A program made the position numbers and the translations under genes. This document shows, piece by piece, positions 16,224-25,604 of a DNA stretch of 40,350 nt. The notes beneath the pieces are model-generated. The model had not been told where the DNA came from. It saw nothing but the letters and a program-made list of their open reading frames with translations, and made no database searches. Numbering within the stretch: position 1 is the stretch's first letter; each line of letters begins with the position of its first letter. Origin of the DNA: Bacillota bacterium (GTDB taxonomy: Bacteria > Macinerneyibacteriota > Macinerneyibacteria > Macinerneyibacteriales > DSCS01); contig DSCS01000053.1 in assembly GCA_011048995.1 (NCBI GenBank), forward strand, positions 1 to 40,350. Reading direction: 5' to 3'.

Positions 16224-17617
16224 AACAATTCCTCCATGATCTCATTGCTATTACCGACATATGAGCTGATTTCCAGGGCGGTGAGATTATAATATTTTAA
16301 CAGGTTTAAATACTCTAATTCCGAACTGATATACTCGTCTTCAATATCCATAAGCTCCTGCAAAGTGATCGCACCGATATGAAAACGGGAAAGGCTGGAG
16401 CGGTAATTCTCTGCCAAAGTCGGCAAAATCACCTGAAATAGCTCGATTTTTTCTTTGTATATGTCCAGCTGTGTCATCAGTTTTTCAAACGAGATCCCAA
16501 CAATTTCTTTTTCATCTTCATAACGGTTTTTTTCCTGAAGATAATTGATCTTCTCCATCTTTAACCCTGCAACCTTGGATAAGTTGGCAAAAGGGATAGA
16601 GAGGACAAGAGATGCCGTATAACGGTCCCTTTCCAAAGGCCCGGGAGACGAGGCTCCCTCAGCTGAATAGGTCGCTTCCAATTCACCGAAAAGCGCAGGC
16701 TCATAGGCCCGCCGTTTGAGTTTGTAATTGCGCAGAGCATTGTCCAACAGGATCTTCTGACTATCTGTTTTTGCCTGCGGGCTGCATTCACGGAAAAGGT
16801 CATAACTGATATTGATGATCTTCTTTTCAGGATCTTCAAAAGGCTCGTTCAGATAAAGCTCCATCTTTTTATCGGCTTCTTTCAATTGCATTTCGGCTTC
16901 TTTTAGCGCCATTTCCAAAAAGACATGGCGCTTTTTTATTCTGTTGTAGGTGATGAGGTCCGTCAACCCCATTTTATAACTGTTTTCCGTAGCCTTAAAT
17001 ATATCACGGTAACGCTCTGTCTGGCCTTTGTTTAATTCATAATTCCGGAGAAGGGACAAATAATCCAGATAATTTTCATAAGCGCTTCTCAGGAAATTCA
17101 AAACGTTTTGATCCCGTTTGATCTCACTTTCACGGCGGCTGTTCAGCCAGCGTTTTAAACGGTGAAATCCGGCATTGCTCCCCCACAAATATTGCCGGAC
17201 CGTCAATGTCAAACGTCCTGTTGCAAAACCGCCGTCAATTTCGGCATCGCCTGACTGATAGGTAGTATAATCACTGTAATGGAAAACAGTCTGTATTTCC
17301 GTATTCGTTGGGAGAACCTGATTGAGTATGGCACGCCCTCCGTAGAAAAGATATTCATTTTCATATTCGACGCCAAGGCCTTCATACCGCTCTATAGCAT
17401 TACTGTATGACGGAAGGTAAAACTCAAAATCGATTTGAGGAAGAATTGCGGAAAAATCTGAGCGGTAAGACCACGCCGCATAGCGGTCTGCCAACTCCAG
17501 ATCGCGCCCTCCGTCTCCTTTTTCATAGGCTTTCCTGAGATACTCTCTGAAATCCAATGCTGATCCCTGAAAAATCAACAAAGAAAAAAGAACGATAACA
17601 ATAATCGTGCGCTTCAT
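16220..17617 (-). CDS. TolC-family outer-membrane efflux protein
   Basis: Outer-membrane channel protein of 465 aa with signal peptide 1-20. Long amphipathic helices with the TolC repeat pattern are visible twice (for example ENYLDYLSLLRNYELNKGQTERYRDIF near 185-215 and SSLSRFHIGAITLQELMDIEDEYISSELEYL near 405-440). In the family three subunits form a barrel and periplasmic tunnel. It sits between two pump genes: it overlaps the upstream RND gene by 4 nt and the downstream adaptor by 4 nt, and GGAGGTCTTC precedes the ATG. Role in drug, metal or metabolite export is inferred from family and operon. Confidence 0.9.
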   Translation of the reverse strand: MKRTIIVIVLFSLLIFQGSALDFREYLRKAYEKGDGGRDLELADRYAAWSYRSDFSAILPQIDFEFYLPSYSNAIERYEGLGVEYENEYLFYGGRAILNQVLPTNTEIQTVFHYSDYTTYQSGDAEIDGGFATGRLTLTVRQYLWGSNAGFHRLKRWLNSRRESEIKRDQNVLNFLRSAYENYLDYLSLLRNYELNKGQTERYRDIFKATENSYKMGLTDLITYNRIKKRHVFLEMALKEAEMQLKEADKKMELYLNEPFEDPEKKIINISYDLFRECSPQAKTDSQKILLDNALRNYKLKRRAYEPALFGELEATYSAEGASSPGPLERDRYTASLVLSIPFANLSKVAGLKMEKINYLQEKNRYEDEKEIVGISFEKLMTQLDIYKEKIELFQVILPTLAENYRSSLSRFHIGAITLQELMDIEDEYISSELEYLNLLKYYNLTALEISSYVGNSNEIMEELL

Positions 17618-20600
17618 GAAGACCTCCGTCTGTTTTTTCGTTTTTTAAATTTCTCCTTTAAGGAGCCTATAAATTTCGCCGCATAGGCTGCATAACGGGG
17701 CAAATGCTTCACGTGGTGCGGAATCCGTTTTGTTTCCTTCCAAATAAGGGCCGGCATCTTCCTCCACCGAACAGCCCTGACCCATGAAAGAAATCCCGTC
17801 CCCGAATAAGGTTTTTCTCCCGGCGTTTTTTTACTGAAGAAGAAATAAAGGATCGGCATAAAAGTCAGCGTAAAGAAGGTCGAGGTGGTCAACCCCCCCA
17901 CTGTAGCATAACTTAAATGCTTCCAAATATCCGCTGTAGAAGAATCATCGCTCTTATCTTTCAAAAGAATAATGGGAAGGAGTCCCATGATCGTGGTCAG
18001 TGACGTGATGAGAATAGGACGGATGCGGTCTGAAGCTCCCAGAATAATACCGAAGGCCCTCTTTACGCCTTTTTCGCGTCTGAGATGATTGATATGATTG
18101 ACCATAATAATCGCATTATTGACAACGATCCCGGCCAGCAGCATCGAACCCATAATCGCATGCACCCCGAAATTGAGCTTGAATATCTTATAGAGCCAGA
18201 TGACACCCACAAAAGCCAGAGGCAATGTCAACAGAATAATAAACGGCTCCGTATAACTTTCATATAAAGCGCCCAGTATCATATAAATCAGAATAATCGC
18301 AAACCCCAGAAGAATAAGGATCTTATTATAATCAGTCTCTTCATCCCACCAACGGTAGGCATCGTCTTCAATTTTCAGCGAAAAGCCCGGCGGATAGAGG
18401 ATATTGTCTCTCAGCCCCTCTTTAAACTGCTTATCTGTCTGGTCTGAGCTCGAAAAGTCATAAGAGATGGGATAGGAGTAAACCTGGTCTTCTCTTTCGA
18501 TGTAACGGGTACTGGCTTCTAAATCAATATCAGCCACATCAGTAAGCTTGACGCCATGCGCCAAATAAAGGTTTTTTAATTCATAAAGGCCGATCTTCTC
18601 TTCGGGAGCCAGAGTAAAATTAATATAATCGCGTCCTAACTTCACCGTATTCTCTATGGTATACTCCGAAACAAGACTACGCACTTTTGAAGCGACATCA
18701 TTCAAAGAGAGCCCGTAAATATCCAATTTTTCAGAATCGATTTTTAAGACAGCTTTTTTTACCGAGGAGGTTGTCACTTCTCCCAGTTTGACATCAGAAA
18801 TCTCCCTGAAGGAGAGAAGGATAGTCTTGAATTTTGCGGCCTCCTCTTTCAGCCGGGCATAATTATAGCCCTGAAGCCAGACAGTCGACTGATACCGGGT
18901 TCCCCCCATAAACCCGCCGCCGCCGAAATCAGGCCCTATTCCCCAAACCCGGACATTGACCTGTGACATGCGGTTGCCGTAAACTTTTAATTTTTCTCTT
19001 AAAGCATACGCTTCGGCACTTCCCTCGAAATCCTTTTTGAAGTATATAATGATCTGTCCACGGGTCTCGGAGATAGATGTCCTGTAATACTCTATGATCT
19101 CATTCCCTTCAACAAGTCCTTCAAACTGATTCACGGCAGCTTTCAATCGGAAATCGGGGACATTGGTCTCAGGGTAAAATATGCAGCTGAGCTCCGGAGG
19201 ATACTCGAAACCTCCCCACGAAAAACTGCTTTTATCAACATCCTCAATAAAGACATAAAGGCTGTAGCCGATAATAAACGCCATAAGCGCTAAGGCCACC
19301 CATCGGATACGAAGAAGAAATCCGACATATTTTTGATAATACCCGATCGCCTTGCTTTTCGACTTTCTTATTTTTGATTCGATGTGAAAATAGCTGAAAG
19401 CAATGGGAATCAAAGAAAAAGAAATAAAAATAGAAGCAATCAGGGCCACAACAATTGTCTTGGCAAAAGGGATATAATAGACTTTCAGTTCTTCCTGAAG
19501 AAAGACAAAGGGAAGAAGAACACATACTGTTGTCACCGTTGAAGCGATAATCGGGATAAACATTTCCTTAAAAGAAAGAGCGATAGCTTCTTTGACCCGT
19601 TTCCCTGAATAGTAATGTTTATGAATGTTTTCATAGACCACAACAGCATTATCCACCAGAAGGCCGAAAGCCAGTGCTATACCGCTGAGAGTAAATTTAT
19701 TCAGGCTCTCTCCGGCAAAAAAGAGATAATTGATTGCAAACGAGACAGAGAGGAAAATCGAAGACATCGTAATCAATGAAGGCTTGACATGGCGCATAAA
19801 AGAGAAGAGGACAAGGAAGATCGCCAACACAGAGACGAGGATCTTGACAAGGATAGTGCTGTACCCGTCCAAGACCTTTTCCCCCTCGTTATCGGCCACT
19901 TTACAGAGAATACTGGGATTGTCCCTTTGCATCGACTCCAGTTTTTTAAGGACAGCCTGTGAAACAAGGATGGCATTAGCATCTGCGGCTTTGGTCAAAA
20001 GGACATAGACTGCCGGCTTCCCGTTTATTTTATGAATCGTCTGGGGCTCTTCATCCCGAAAAGAGGCTTGAGCTACCTGAGATAGCCTGACACCGTTCCC
20101 CATGTCCCAGTTCCCTATATTTTGCAGATCCATATCGTTGATGAAGGAAATATAAAGCCTTTTGTCACGAAAGCGAACATGACCCATGGTAATCTTTTTA
20201 TTCATGCTCATGACTTTTTCTACAATAGAATAAAAAGAGATATTGTACTGCTCAATAGCAGCTTGATCATAGGCGATTGAAAGTTCCCTTTCCATTCCCC
20301 CGTAAATTGAAATTCCTGAGACACCCGGGATTTCCGCCAACTCCCGTTGAAGGTCATCTTCTGCGAATTGCGTCAACGTATACCCGTCCAGAATATCGCT
20401 GGAGAGATAAAGACTGAAAAAAGTGTCCTCTCCGATTTCACGGGGAACATACGGGTGAACAGTGGGCCCGCTGACTTCCTGAGGTAATTTATCCTTTATC
20501 GATGAGATCTTTTCATTGACAAGAAACATGATGAAATCAGGGTCCGCTTTCCGTTCCAATTCCACAGTAATACGGCAGTACCCTGTTGATGTTACAGACG

Positions 20601-20841
20601 ACACGTCGAGGACACCCCGTACAGCCGCTAATTCTTCCTCGATGACCGATGTCACATATTTAATGACATTTTCGGGAGATTGATTAGGAAGGCCCGCAGT
20701 GACAGTCAGCCGCGGATAATCCACGACGGGAAGGTCTTCTTTGGGGATTTGATAAAAGGCATAGATCCCCGTGATCAAAATCACAAGGAAGATGAGAATA
20801 AACCCTTTGGGCCTGTGAGTAACCAAGTCTGAATATGCCAT
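17614..20841 (-). CDS. RND-family efflux pump, inner-membrane subunit (first RND gene)
   Basis: Exporter of 1075 aa, first gene of the efflux operon. It has the RND N-terminus with THRPKGFILIFLVI, TM4 motif GIALAFGLLVDNAVVVYEN with D397, and the TM10-11 block MGSMLLAGIVVNNAIIM. Odd features are a Gly-rich periplasmic loop (FGGGGFMGG near 640) and a C-terminal extension of about 60 residues that is strongly basic (ends KFKKRKNRRRSS) and must be cytoplasmic. It is clearly different in sequence from the second RND gene 2.5 kb downstream. The start ATG has no ribosome binding site and lies six bases after a -10 box. Confidence 0.93.
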   Translation of the reverse strand: MAYSDLVTHRPKGFILIFLVILITGIYAFYQIPKEDLPVVDYPRLTVTAGLPNQSPENVIKYVTSVIEEELAAVRGVLDVSSVTSTGYCRITVELERKADPDFIMFLVNEKISSIKDKLPQEVSGPTVHPYVPREIGEDTFFSLYLSSDILDGYTLTQFAEDDLQRELAEIPGVSGISIYGGMERELSIAYDQAAIEQYNISFYSIVEKVMSMNKKITMGHVRFRDKRLYISFINDMDLQNIGNWDMGNGVRLSQVAQASFRDEEPQTIHKINGKPAVYVLLTKAADANAILVSQAVLKKLESMQRDNPSILCKVADNEGEKVLDGYSTILVKILVSVLAIFLVLFSFMRHVKPSLITMSSIFLSVSFAINYLFFAGESLNKFTLSGIALAFGLLVDNAVVVYENIHKHYYSGKRVKEAIALSFKEMFIPIIASTVTTVCVLLPFVFLQEELKVYYIPFAKTIVVALIASIFISFSLIPIAFSYFHIESKIRKSKSKAIGYYQKYVGFLLRIRWVALALMAFIIGYSLYVFIEDVDKSSFSWGGFEYPPELSCIFYPETNVPDFRLKAAVNQFEGLVEGNEIIEYYRTSISETRGQIIIYFKKDFEGSAEAYALREKLKVYGNRMSQVNVRVWGIGPDFGGGGFMGGTRYQSTVWLQGYNYARLKEEAAKFKTILLSFREISDVKLGEVTTSSVKKAVLKIDSEKLDIYGLSLNDVASKVRSLVSEYTIENTVKLGRDYINFTLAPEEKIGLYELKNLYLAHGVKLTDVADIDLEASTRYIEREDQVYSYPISYDFSSSDQTDKQFKEGLRDNILYPPGFSLKIEDDAYRWWDEETDYNKILILLGFAIILIYMILGALYESYTEPFIILLTLPLAFVGVIWLYKIFKLNFGVHAIMGSMLLAGIVVNNAIIMVNHINHLRREKGVKRAFGIILGASDRIRPILITSLTTIMGLLPIILLKDKSDDSSTADIWKHLSYATVGGLTTSTFFTLTFMPILYFFFSKKTPGEKPYSGTGFLSWVRAVRWRKMPALIWKETKRIPHHVKHLPRYAAYAAKFIGSLKEKFKKRKNRRRSS

Positions 20842-20847
20842 GTGAGC

Positions 20848-20875
20848 AGTTTACCCCCATTGTTTTATTCGTCAA
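20848..20875 (-). promoter_or_regulatory. Sigma70-type promoter abutting the start of the RND operon
   Basis: Minus-strand TTGACG (20870-20875) and TAAACT (20848-20853) with a 16-nt spacer, then six bases and the ATG at 20841. A separate TATAAT (20914-20919) lies further upstream but lacks a matching -35 box. Confidence 0.5.
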
Positions 20876-20944
20876 TACTTCAAACAAGACAACTGACATT
20901 ACAAAATTGTTTCATTATATCATACGGTTGACCTAGATATTTGT

Positions 20945-20978
20945 CCCGGCCGAAGATGGGATAAAATCCCCGGCCGGC
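20945..20978 (-). terminator. Nested hairpin after the M16C peptidase gene
   Basis: CCGGCCG (20946-20952) pairs with CGGCCGG (20971-20977), enclosing a second hairpin GGGAT-AAA-ATCCC (20958-20970). It starts 6 nt beyond the stop codon. It lacks a clear T-run on the minus strand, so it may be a weak or Rho-assisted terminator. Confidence 0.45.
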
Positions 20979-20983
20979 AAGAA

Positions 20984-23914
20984 CTATTCATAAAATCCGA
21001 TAACAGACTGGAAAAGGCCCTCCTCTTTGCGGATCGCTGACTCACTTCCAATAACGCAAAACACCTGTTTCGATAGCACATCTCTCAACAGTCCTGACAA
21101 TTCACGGATCTCTTCTTCTGTTACCTGAAGGACTTCCCGGCGCTCCTGTTGAAAATCGTGCTGATTCAACCCCTGCAACTCGCGAGACAAAATAATATCC
21201 CCCTTCATAGCAGGAGTCACAGGCTTATCAAGTTCACTGACGGTCCCGATAATATACTTCAAAATCTCTTCCGGCCCCAAATCCAATGAAGAGATAAAAT
21301 CAGGGATCCGGCTGTAAACATCCAGGGTCTTTTTCAGCTGAGGGTCTCTGTAAGAGCAGAAAAGCATCAACCCGGAGCGGGTCAAACGGGGAAAAACCCC
21401 ATAGGCTCCCCCTTGAACCCGTATTTGATTCCACAGATAATCATATTTCAAAATAGTCGCCATGACTAAAAGGGTTCCTTTATAACGGTAACCTAATTGA
21501 TGATAGTTATAACCCTGAGCCACATACTGGACCTGCCCGGGGATGGTAATCCCTTCATTCAACTGTTTATGAGGCTTTAAAACAAGAGTTTTTTCTTTTT
21601 CAGGGAATGGTCCGGGAGGGATCAGGCTGAGAAGCCTCTCTTTAAGAGCATCAATCGGAATCAAGCCGTTTGTGGTCACAGAAAAAAGAGGCCGTGATTC
21701 CGCAAAAACAGTCCGGGCCGCTTTTTCAAGAGAACTTTTGATCTTTTCAAAATCATCGTCGAAGTTGTCGACGGTCTGTTTAATAAAACGGTAATATTCC
21801 AATCCTGAAACAGCTTCCGAGAAATTCCCTTCTGCTGAAAGTGAAGCGGAGAGACGTTTCATCGCCAATACATGGCCGGACATCATGGCCTGAGATTCCA
21901 GGCGGGCCCGGACGTTCTGCAAGATCTCATGAAGCCGTTCTTTATTCCCGAAATCCGTTTTATACAGAATCTCTTTCATCAAAGAAGCCACTGCATCAGA
22001 TTTTTCATTTAAAAAACGAGCATGGACGACAATTCCGGCATTGATGGCTCCAGGGTTTTTTTCGGGGTTTGCATAAACGGTGATATCTGTGTTGAAATCG
22101 CCAAACAGCTTATCCATAGCCTTGGAAAGACTCTGATAATCATAGTTTTCCGTATCCATTCCCCCGAGAATTTCGGCCAGCAGCGCTGCTGACGGCCACT
22201 CTTCTCTGCCGAGCTCTGTCAAAGGGAAAAAAATGTGATCATAAGTAATTCCATTAGTCTCCGCTGTCGAATGAAGAAGAAGAGAGTCTCCGATATCGTA
22301 ACGCGCTGCCGAGAATTCCTCAGCATCCGGTTTGATATCACTGATTTGCAGACGCGGCAGTGAAGCGGCGGCTTCAGGAGTATCCGGCGTATTTTGCCAT
22401 TCTCTCAGCTGGCGTTGTTCTTCGATGATTTGAGATATTTCCTCAGGGCTCATCGTCTCTTTTTTCCGTTGAAGCTTTTCCGCAAGCTCTGTTTCCATTT
22501 CTTCGATCTTGCCGGGCTGGGGAGACATCGTAATGACTGTGGCATGCGAATTGTCCAAGATAAAGGTTTTGATCAACTCTTCAAAATATTTGTTTTGGGC
22601 TTTTTTCTTAATAGAAGCCAGGGGTTTTTCAAATGCTAAATGAAGAGCGGGATCTCCGTCAAAGAGCCATCCCTGGAAAGCGGCAATATTGTAGACAAGG
22701 CCTCGCGGGAATCCCTGGAAGTCCCCTTCCCGGAGCTCAAACTCTTTTCTGTTGACAGCTCCCTCCACAATGGAAGGGTCCAACCCTTCTTCGGCGCACT
22801 GCATAAGCGTTTGGCTGACCGTCTGAAGGAATTCATCTTTTTTCTCTGCCTCACTTCCCTTGACCATGACAGTCAAAAGAGGTTGGCGTATGCCGGATAA
22901 ATACATGCCGTAAACTGATTTCCCGATTTTTTTCTCCATAAGAGACCTCCGGAGAGGCGAGGCGGGCGTGTCCAGCAGAATATATTTCAATATATCCATT
23001 CCCAATACTGTTTCCGGATCTAATGCATCTCCCGCAGCGACACTCCATGCGAGATAAGTCTTCCCTTCTGTCTCTTCTCCGCCGGATACCGGATATCGGT
23101 ATGATTCTGTACGAAGAGAGTCAAAGGGGGTTTGTTTTTTAATAACCGAAGGACAGTCGATCTTTGAATACTCTTTCAAATAGCGGTTATGAAGAAATTC
23201 AAGGACTTCTTCTGTTTTGGCATCTCCGTAAAGGTAGAGATAGCTGTTTGAAGGGTGATAAAAAGTCCTGTGAAAATCCGAAAATGCCTCATAGCTCAAT
23301 TCGGGAATAAACTCAGGATCCCCGCCTGAAACAAATCCGTAAGAGGTGTCCGGGAAGAGGCTGTTTAATATTTTTCTGAAAAAATAACTGTCCGGAGAGG
23401 AAAAGTCCCCTTTCATCTCACTGTAAACGACTCCGTTGCAGCGAAGAGGAGAATCTTTGTCTTTTAATTCGTAATGCCATCCTTCCTGCAAAAAAATATT
23501 TTTGTTCTTATAGATCAAGGGATGGAAAACAGCATCACAGTAAACATCCATCAAATTAAAAAAGTCTTTTTTATTCCTGCTGGCTACCGGATAAACTGTC
23601 TTATCGGGATAAGTCATCGCGTTGAGGAAGGTCTTAAGAGAGCTTTTGTTCAGTTCAATAAAAGGGTCTTTTGTGGGATACTTTTCTGAGCCGCAAAGGA
23701 CAGAATGCTCCATAATATGGGAAACTCCGGTATGATCCGCCGGAGGTGTCCGGAACCCGACAGAGAAGACTTTGTTGTCATCCTCATTTTTAACATGGAT
23801 AAATCTTGCTCCGGTCTGTTTATGATGGTAAACGAAAATTTCTGACGAGATCTCCGGAACAGACTCGCTTTTGACAAACTCAAATCCATGTGTTTCTTTC
23901 ATAGGGCCCGCCAT
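20984..23914 (-). CDS. M16C metallopeptidase, presequence-protease-like
   Basis: Large insulinase-family zinc peptidase of 976 aa, the size of single-chain M16C enzymes such as PreP. The inverted zinc motif H66-IM-E69-H70 lies in DHTGVSHIMEHSVLCGS, and the third ligand is probably E166 in GVVYSEMKG. The C-terminal half carries the paired non-catalytic M16 repeats. Family members degrade short unfolded peptides inside a closed chamber. No signal peptide, so probably cytoplasmic. Start: the ATG at 23914 follows GAGAGGAGC at six nt; an earlier ATG at 23938 overlaps the upstream gene and lacks a site. It lies 14 nt after the carboxyltransferase gene, likely in the same transcript, with no obvious functional tie. 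Confidence 0.9.
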   Translation of the reverse strand: MAGPMKETHGFEFVKSESVPEISSEIFVYHHKQTGARFIHVKNEDDNKVFSVGFRTPPADHTGVSHIMEHSVLCGSEKYPTKDPFIELNKSSLKTFLNAMTYPDKTVYPVASRNKKDFFNLMDVYCDAVFHPLIYKNKNIFLQEGWHYELKDKDSPLRCNGVVYSEMKGDFSSPDSYFFRKILNSLFPDTSYGFVSGGDPEFIPELSYEAFSDFHRTFYHPSNSYLYLYGDAKTEEVLEFLHNRYLKEYSKIDCPSVIKKQTPFDSLRTESYRYPVSGGEETEGKTYLAWSVAAGDALDPETVLGMDILKYILLDTPASPLRRSLMEKKIGKSVYGMYLSGIRQPLLTVMVKGSEAEKKDEFLQTVSQTLMQCAEEGLDPSIVEGAVNRKEFELREGDFQGFPRGLVYNIAAFQGWLFDGDPALHLAFEKPLASIKKKAQNKYFEELIKTFILDNSHATVITMSPQPGKIEEMETELAEKLQRKKETMSPEEISQIIEEQRQLREWQNTPDTPEAAASLPRLQISDIKPDAEEFSAARYDIGDSLLLHSTAETNGITYDHIFFPLTELGREEWPSAALLAEILGGMDTENYDYQSLSKAMDKLFGDFNTDITVYANPEKNPGAINAGIVVHARFLNEKSDAVASLMKEILYKTDFGNKERLHEILQNVRARLESQAMMSGHVLAMKRLSASLSAEGNFSEAVSGLEYYRFIKQTVDNFDDDFEKIKSSLEKAARTVFAESRPLFSVTTNGLIPIDALKERLLSLIPPGPFPEKEKTLVLKPHKQLNEGITIPGQVQYVAQGYNYHQLGYRYKGTLLVMATILKYDYLWNQIRVQGGAYGVFPRLTRSGLMLFCSYRDPQLKKTLDVYSRIPDFISSLDLGPEEILKYIIGTVSELDKPVTPAMKGDIILSRELQGLNQHDFQQERREVLQVTEEEIRELSGLLRDVLSKQVFCVIGSESAIRKEEGLFQSVIGFYE

Positions 23915-23928
23915 ATTGCTCCTCTCAA

Positions 23929-25470
23929 TTAAAACCATCCGCCTTCACCGATTTGCTCTGAAAACTCTCTGATCTGCTCATACTCTTTTTCCCGTTCCCG
24001 TGTGTAATCTTTTAGTCTTTTGTTTTTCAAAAAAACTTCAGCAGTCTGGGGGAAAAGGAGATAGAGAAGCCGTTCTTTAGGAGTCGAACATAAAGGCATC
24101 CCGCATTCATCACAAAAAGGGTCACCAAAATCGACATCTTCCTTCAGATAAAAAGACGGTTCTGATTTTCCCGTAATCATTTTTCGAAAATCAGTGTCAA
24201 TGGGCGACGGAGTTTTGCCGTAAGCCCCCTGAACCAAAGCTTTAAAAGGAGCTGTGACCATTTTGTATTTGCCTTTGATCACATTCATCACGGCCTGGAC
24301 TCCAACGATTTGGGATGTAGGCGTCACCAAAGGAGGATACCCGGCATCACGCCGGACTTCAACGATTTCCTTCATAACATCCTGAATACGATCTGTCGCG
24401 TTGAAGCTCTCCAACTGTAAAAGGAGATTGGTATACATTCCTCCGGGTATCTGCGCTTCTAAAACCAGGTAATCAGGAGGAGAAAAATTGAACATCTTCT
24501 CTAACTCATGCATCTCTTTCAACGCATGATTGAAATCCTTTTTGTCCACATAATCGATGATCCGTCCGATTTTCTCTTCCAACTGCCGTGGAAGGACAAC
24601 AGGGAACGGCATCGGAGTATTCAATTTATCAAAGGGTTCCAGTTCTTTGCGTATAGCCCGCAACCTGTTATCGATCTCCGCAAAAAGCTTGGGGTCATAC
24701 CCGACACTACGCCCCATTTTCTTTCCGAAAACACTTAAAATCTCAATAGACGGAAGAGACGAGCCTCCGCTCATGGACATAAAAGCCGTATCAACGGCAT
24801 CAATGCCCAGGGCCATGGCGATCACACCGTTCAAATGCCCGTATCCCGGCGTTGTGTGCGTATGGAGGTGGAGAGGGAGAGAAATTTTGGCTTTGAGCTT
24901 TGTAATCAATTCATAAGTCATCTGGGGAGAAAGCAGTCCGGCCATGTCCTTTATCGTGATGATGTCAGCCCCCAGCTCCTCCAGCTTCAACGCGTAATCC
25001 ACAAAATAGTCAGCATCAAAAACAGGGCCGGTTGTATAGGCGATAGCCCCGTCAAAGATCCCGTTCTCCTCTTTAACCGCCTTCACGGCTGTTTTAAGGT
25101 TTTCGGGGTCATTGAGGGCATCGAAGATCCTCATCACCGCCACCCCGCTCTGCACGGCCAGCCGGTTGAATTCATCGACGATCTCATCGGGATACGGATT
25201 GTAACCGAAGAGGTTCTGTCCTCTGCATAAGGCCCTTATAGGGACAGCGGGCCCGAGGGAGCTATATATCTTGTCCAGCCTCTCCCAGGGATCTTCATTC
25301 AGATAACGCATTGTGGCGTCCAAAGTCGCGCCTCCCCAGGCTTCTATACTGTTTAAGTCTGCTTTTTTTAACTCATCAAGAACATTTAATATCTGATCTG
25401 TGGTCATCCGTGTGGCCAAAAGGCTTTGATGGCCGTCTCGAAGTGAGACATCATTGAACCTGATACGCAT
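23929..25470 (-). CDS. Pyruvate/oxaloacetate carboxyltransferase subunit (OadA/PycB-like, no biotinyl domain)
   Basis: TIM-barrel carboxyltransferase of 513 aa. It carries R11-D12-GHQSLLATRM, the carbamylatable lysine K174 in IIKD-type TIKDMAG, and metal ligands H203 and H205 in LHLHTHTTPGYGHL, as in transcarboxylase 5S, oxaloacetate decarboxylase alpha and pyruvate carboxylase B. The chain stops after the PYC_OADA-type region with a small CDECGMPLC motif and has no C-terminal biotin-carrier domain (no AMKM motif), so carboxybiotin must come on a separate protein not in this window. The exact reaction (decarboxylase pump, transcarboxylase or pyruvate carboxylase) is therefore open. First gene of a unit with the M16C peptidase; AAGGGGG precedes the ATG. 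Confidence 0.88.
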   Translation of the reverse strand: MRIRFNDVSLRDGHQSLLATRMTTDQILNVLDELKKADLNSIEAWGGATLDATMRYLNEDPWERLDKIYSSLGPAVPIRALCRGQNLFGYNPYPDEIVDEFNRLAVQSGVAVMRIFDALNDPENLKTAVKAVKEENGIFDGAIAYTTGPVFDADYFVDYALKLEELGADIITIKDMAGLLSPQMTYELITKLKAKISLPLHLHTHTTPGYGHLNGVIAMALGIDAVDTAFMSMSGGSSLPSIEILSVFGKKMGRSVGYDPKLFAEIDNRLRAIRKELEPFDKLNTPMPFPVVLPRQLEEKIGRIIDYVDKKDFNHALKEMHELEKMFNFSPPDYLVLEAQIPGGMYTNLLLQLESFNATDRIQDVMKEIVEVRRDAGYPPLVTPTSQIVGVQAVMNVIKGKYKMVTAPFKALVQGAYGKTPSPIDTDFRKMITGKSEPSFYLKEDVDFGDPFCDECGMPLCSTPKERLLYLLFPQTAEVFLKNKRLKDYTREREKEYEQIREFSEQIGEGGWF

Positions 25471-25493
25471 GGATACCCCCTTTCGACCCGTTG

Positions 25494-25521
25494 ACTATAC
25501 CACACCGCTAATATCTTTCAA
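25494..25521 (-). promoter_or_regulatory. Promoter of the carboxyltransferase gene
   Basis: Minus-strand TTGAAA (25516-25521) and TATAGT (25494-25499), 16-nt spacer; +1 near 25487. Confidence 0.5.
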
Positions 25522-25553
25522 TAAAAAAGGGGAAGCGGCTCCTCATAAAGATG

Positions 25554-25581
25554 TTGACAAAAAGACAGCAGCGCTTATGAT
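25554..25581 (+). promoter_or_regulatory. Promoter of the PTS IIA gene
   Basis: Consensus TTGACA (25554-25559) and TATGAT (25576-25581), 16-nt spacer; +1 near 25588, only a few bases before the AAGGAGG at 25593-25599. Divergent from the carboxyltransferase promoter. Confidence 0.6.
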
Positions 25582-25604
25582 AATCCCAAACTAAGGAGGC
25601 CGCG

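Noticed and set aside
20879-20940. Alternative promoter using TATAAT at 20914-20919 for the RND operon
   Set aside because: No -35-like hexamer lies 16-18 nt upstream; kept only as an alternative.
23914-23938. Overlap between the M16C peptidase and carboxyltransferase genes
   Set aside because: It depends on the first ATG (23938). The ATG at 23914 has GAGAGGAGC at the right distance, so the genes do not overlap.
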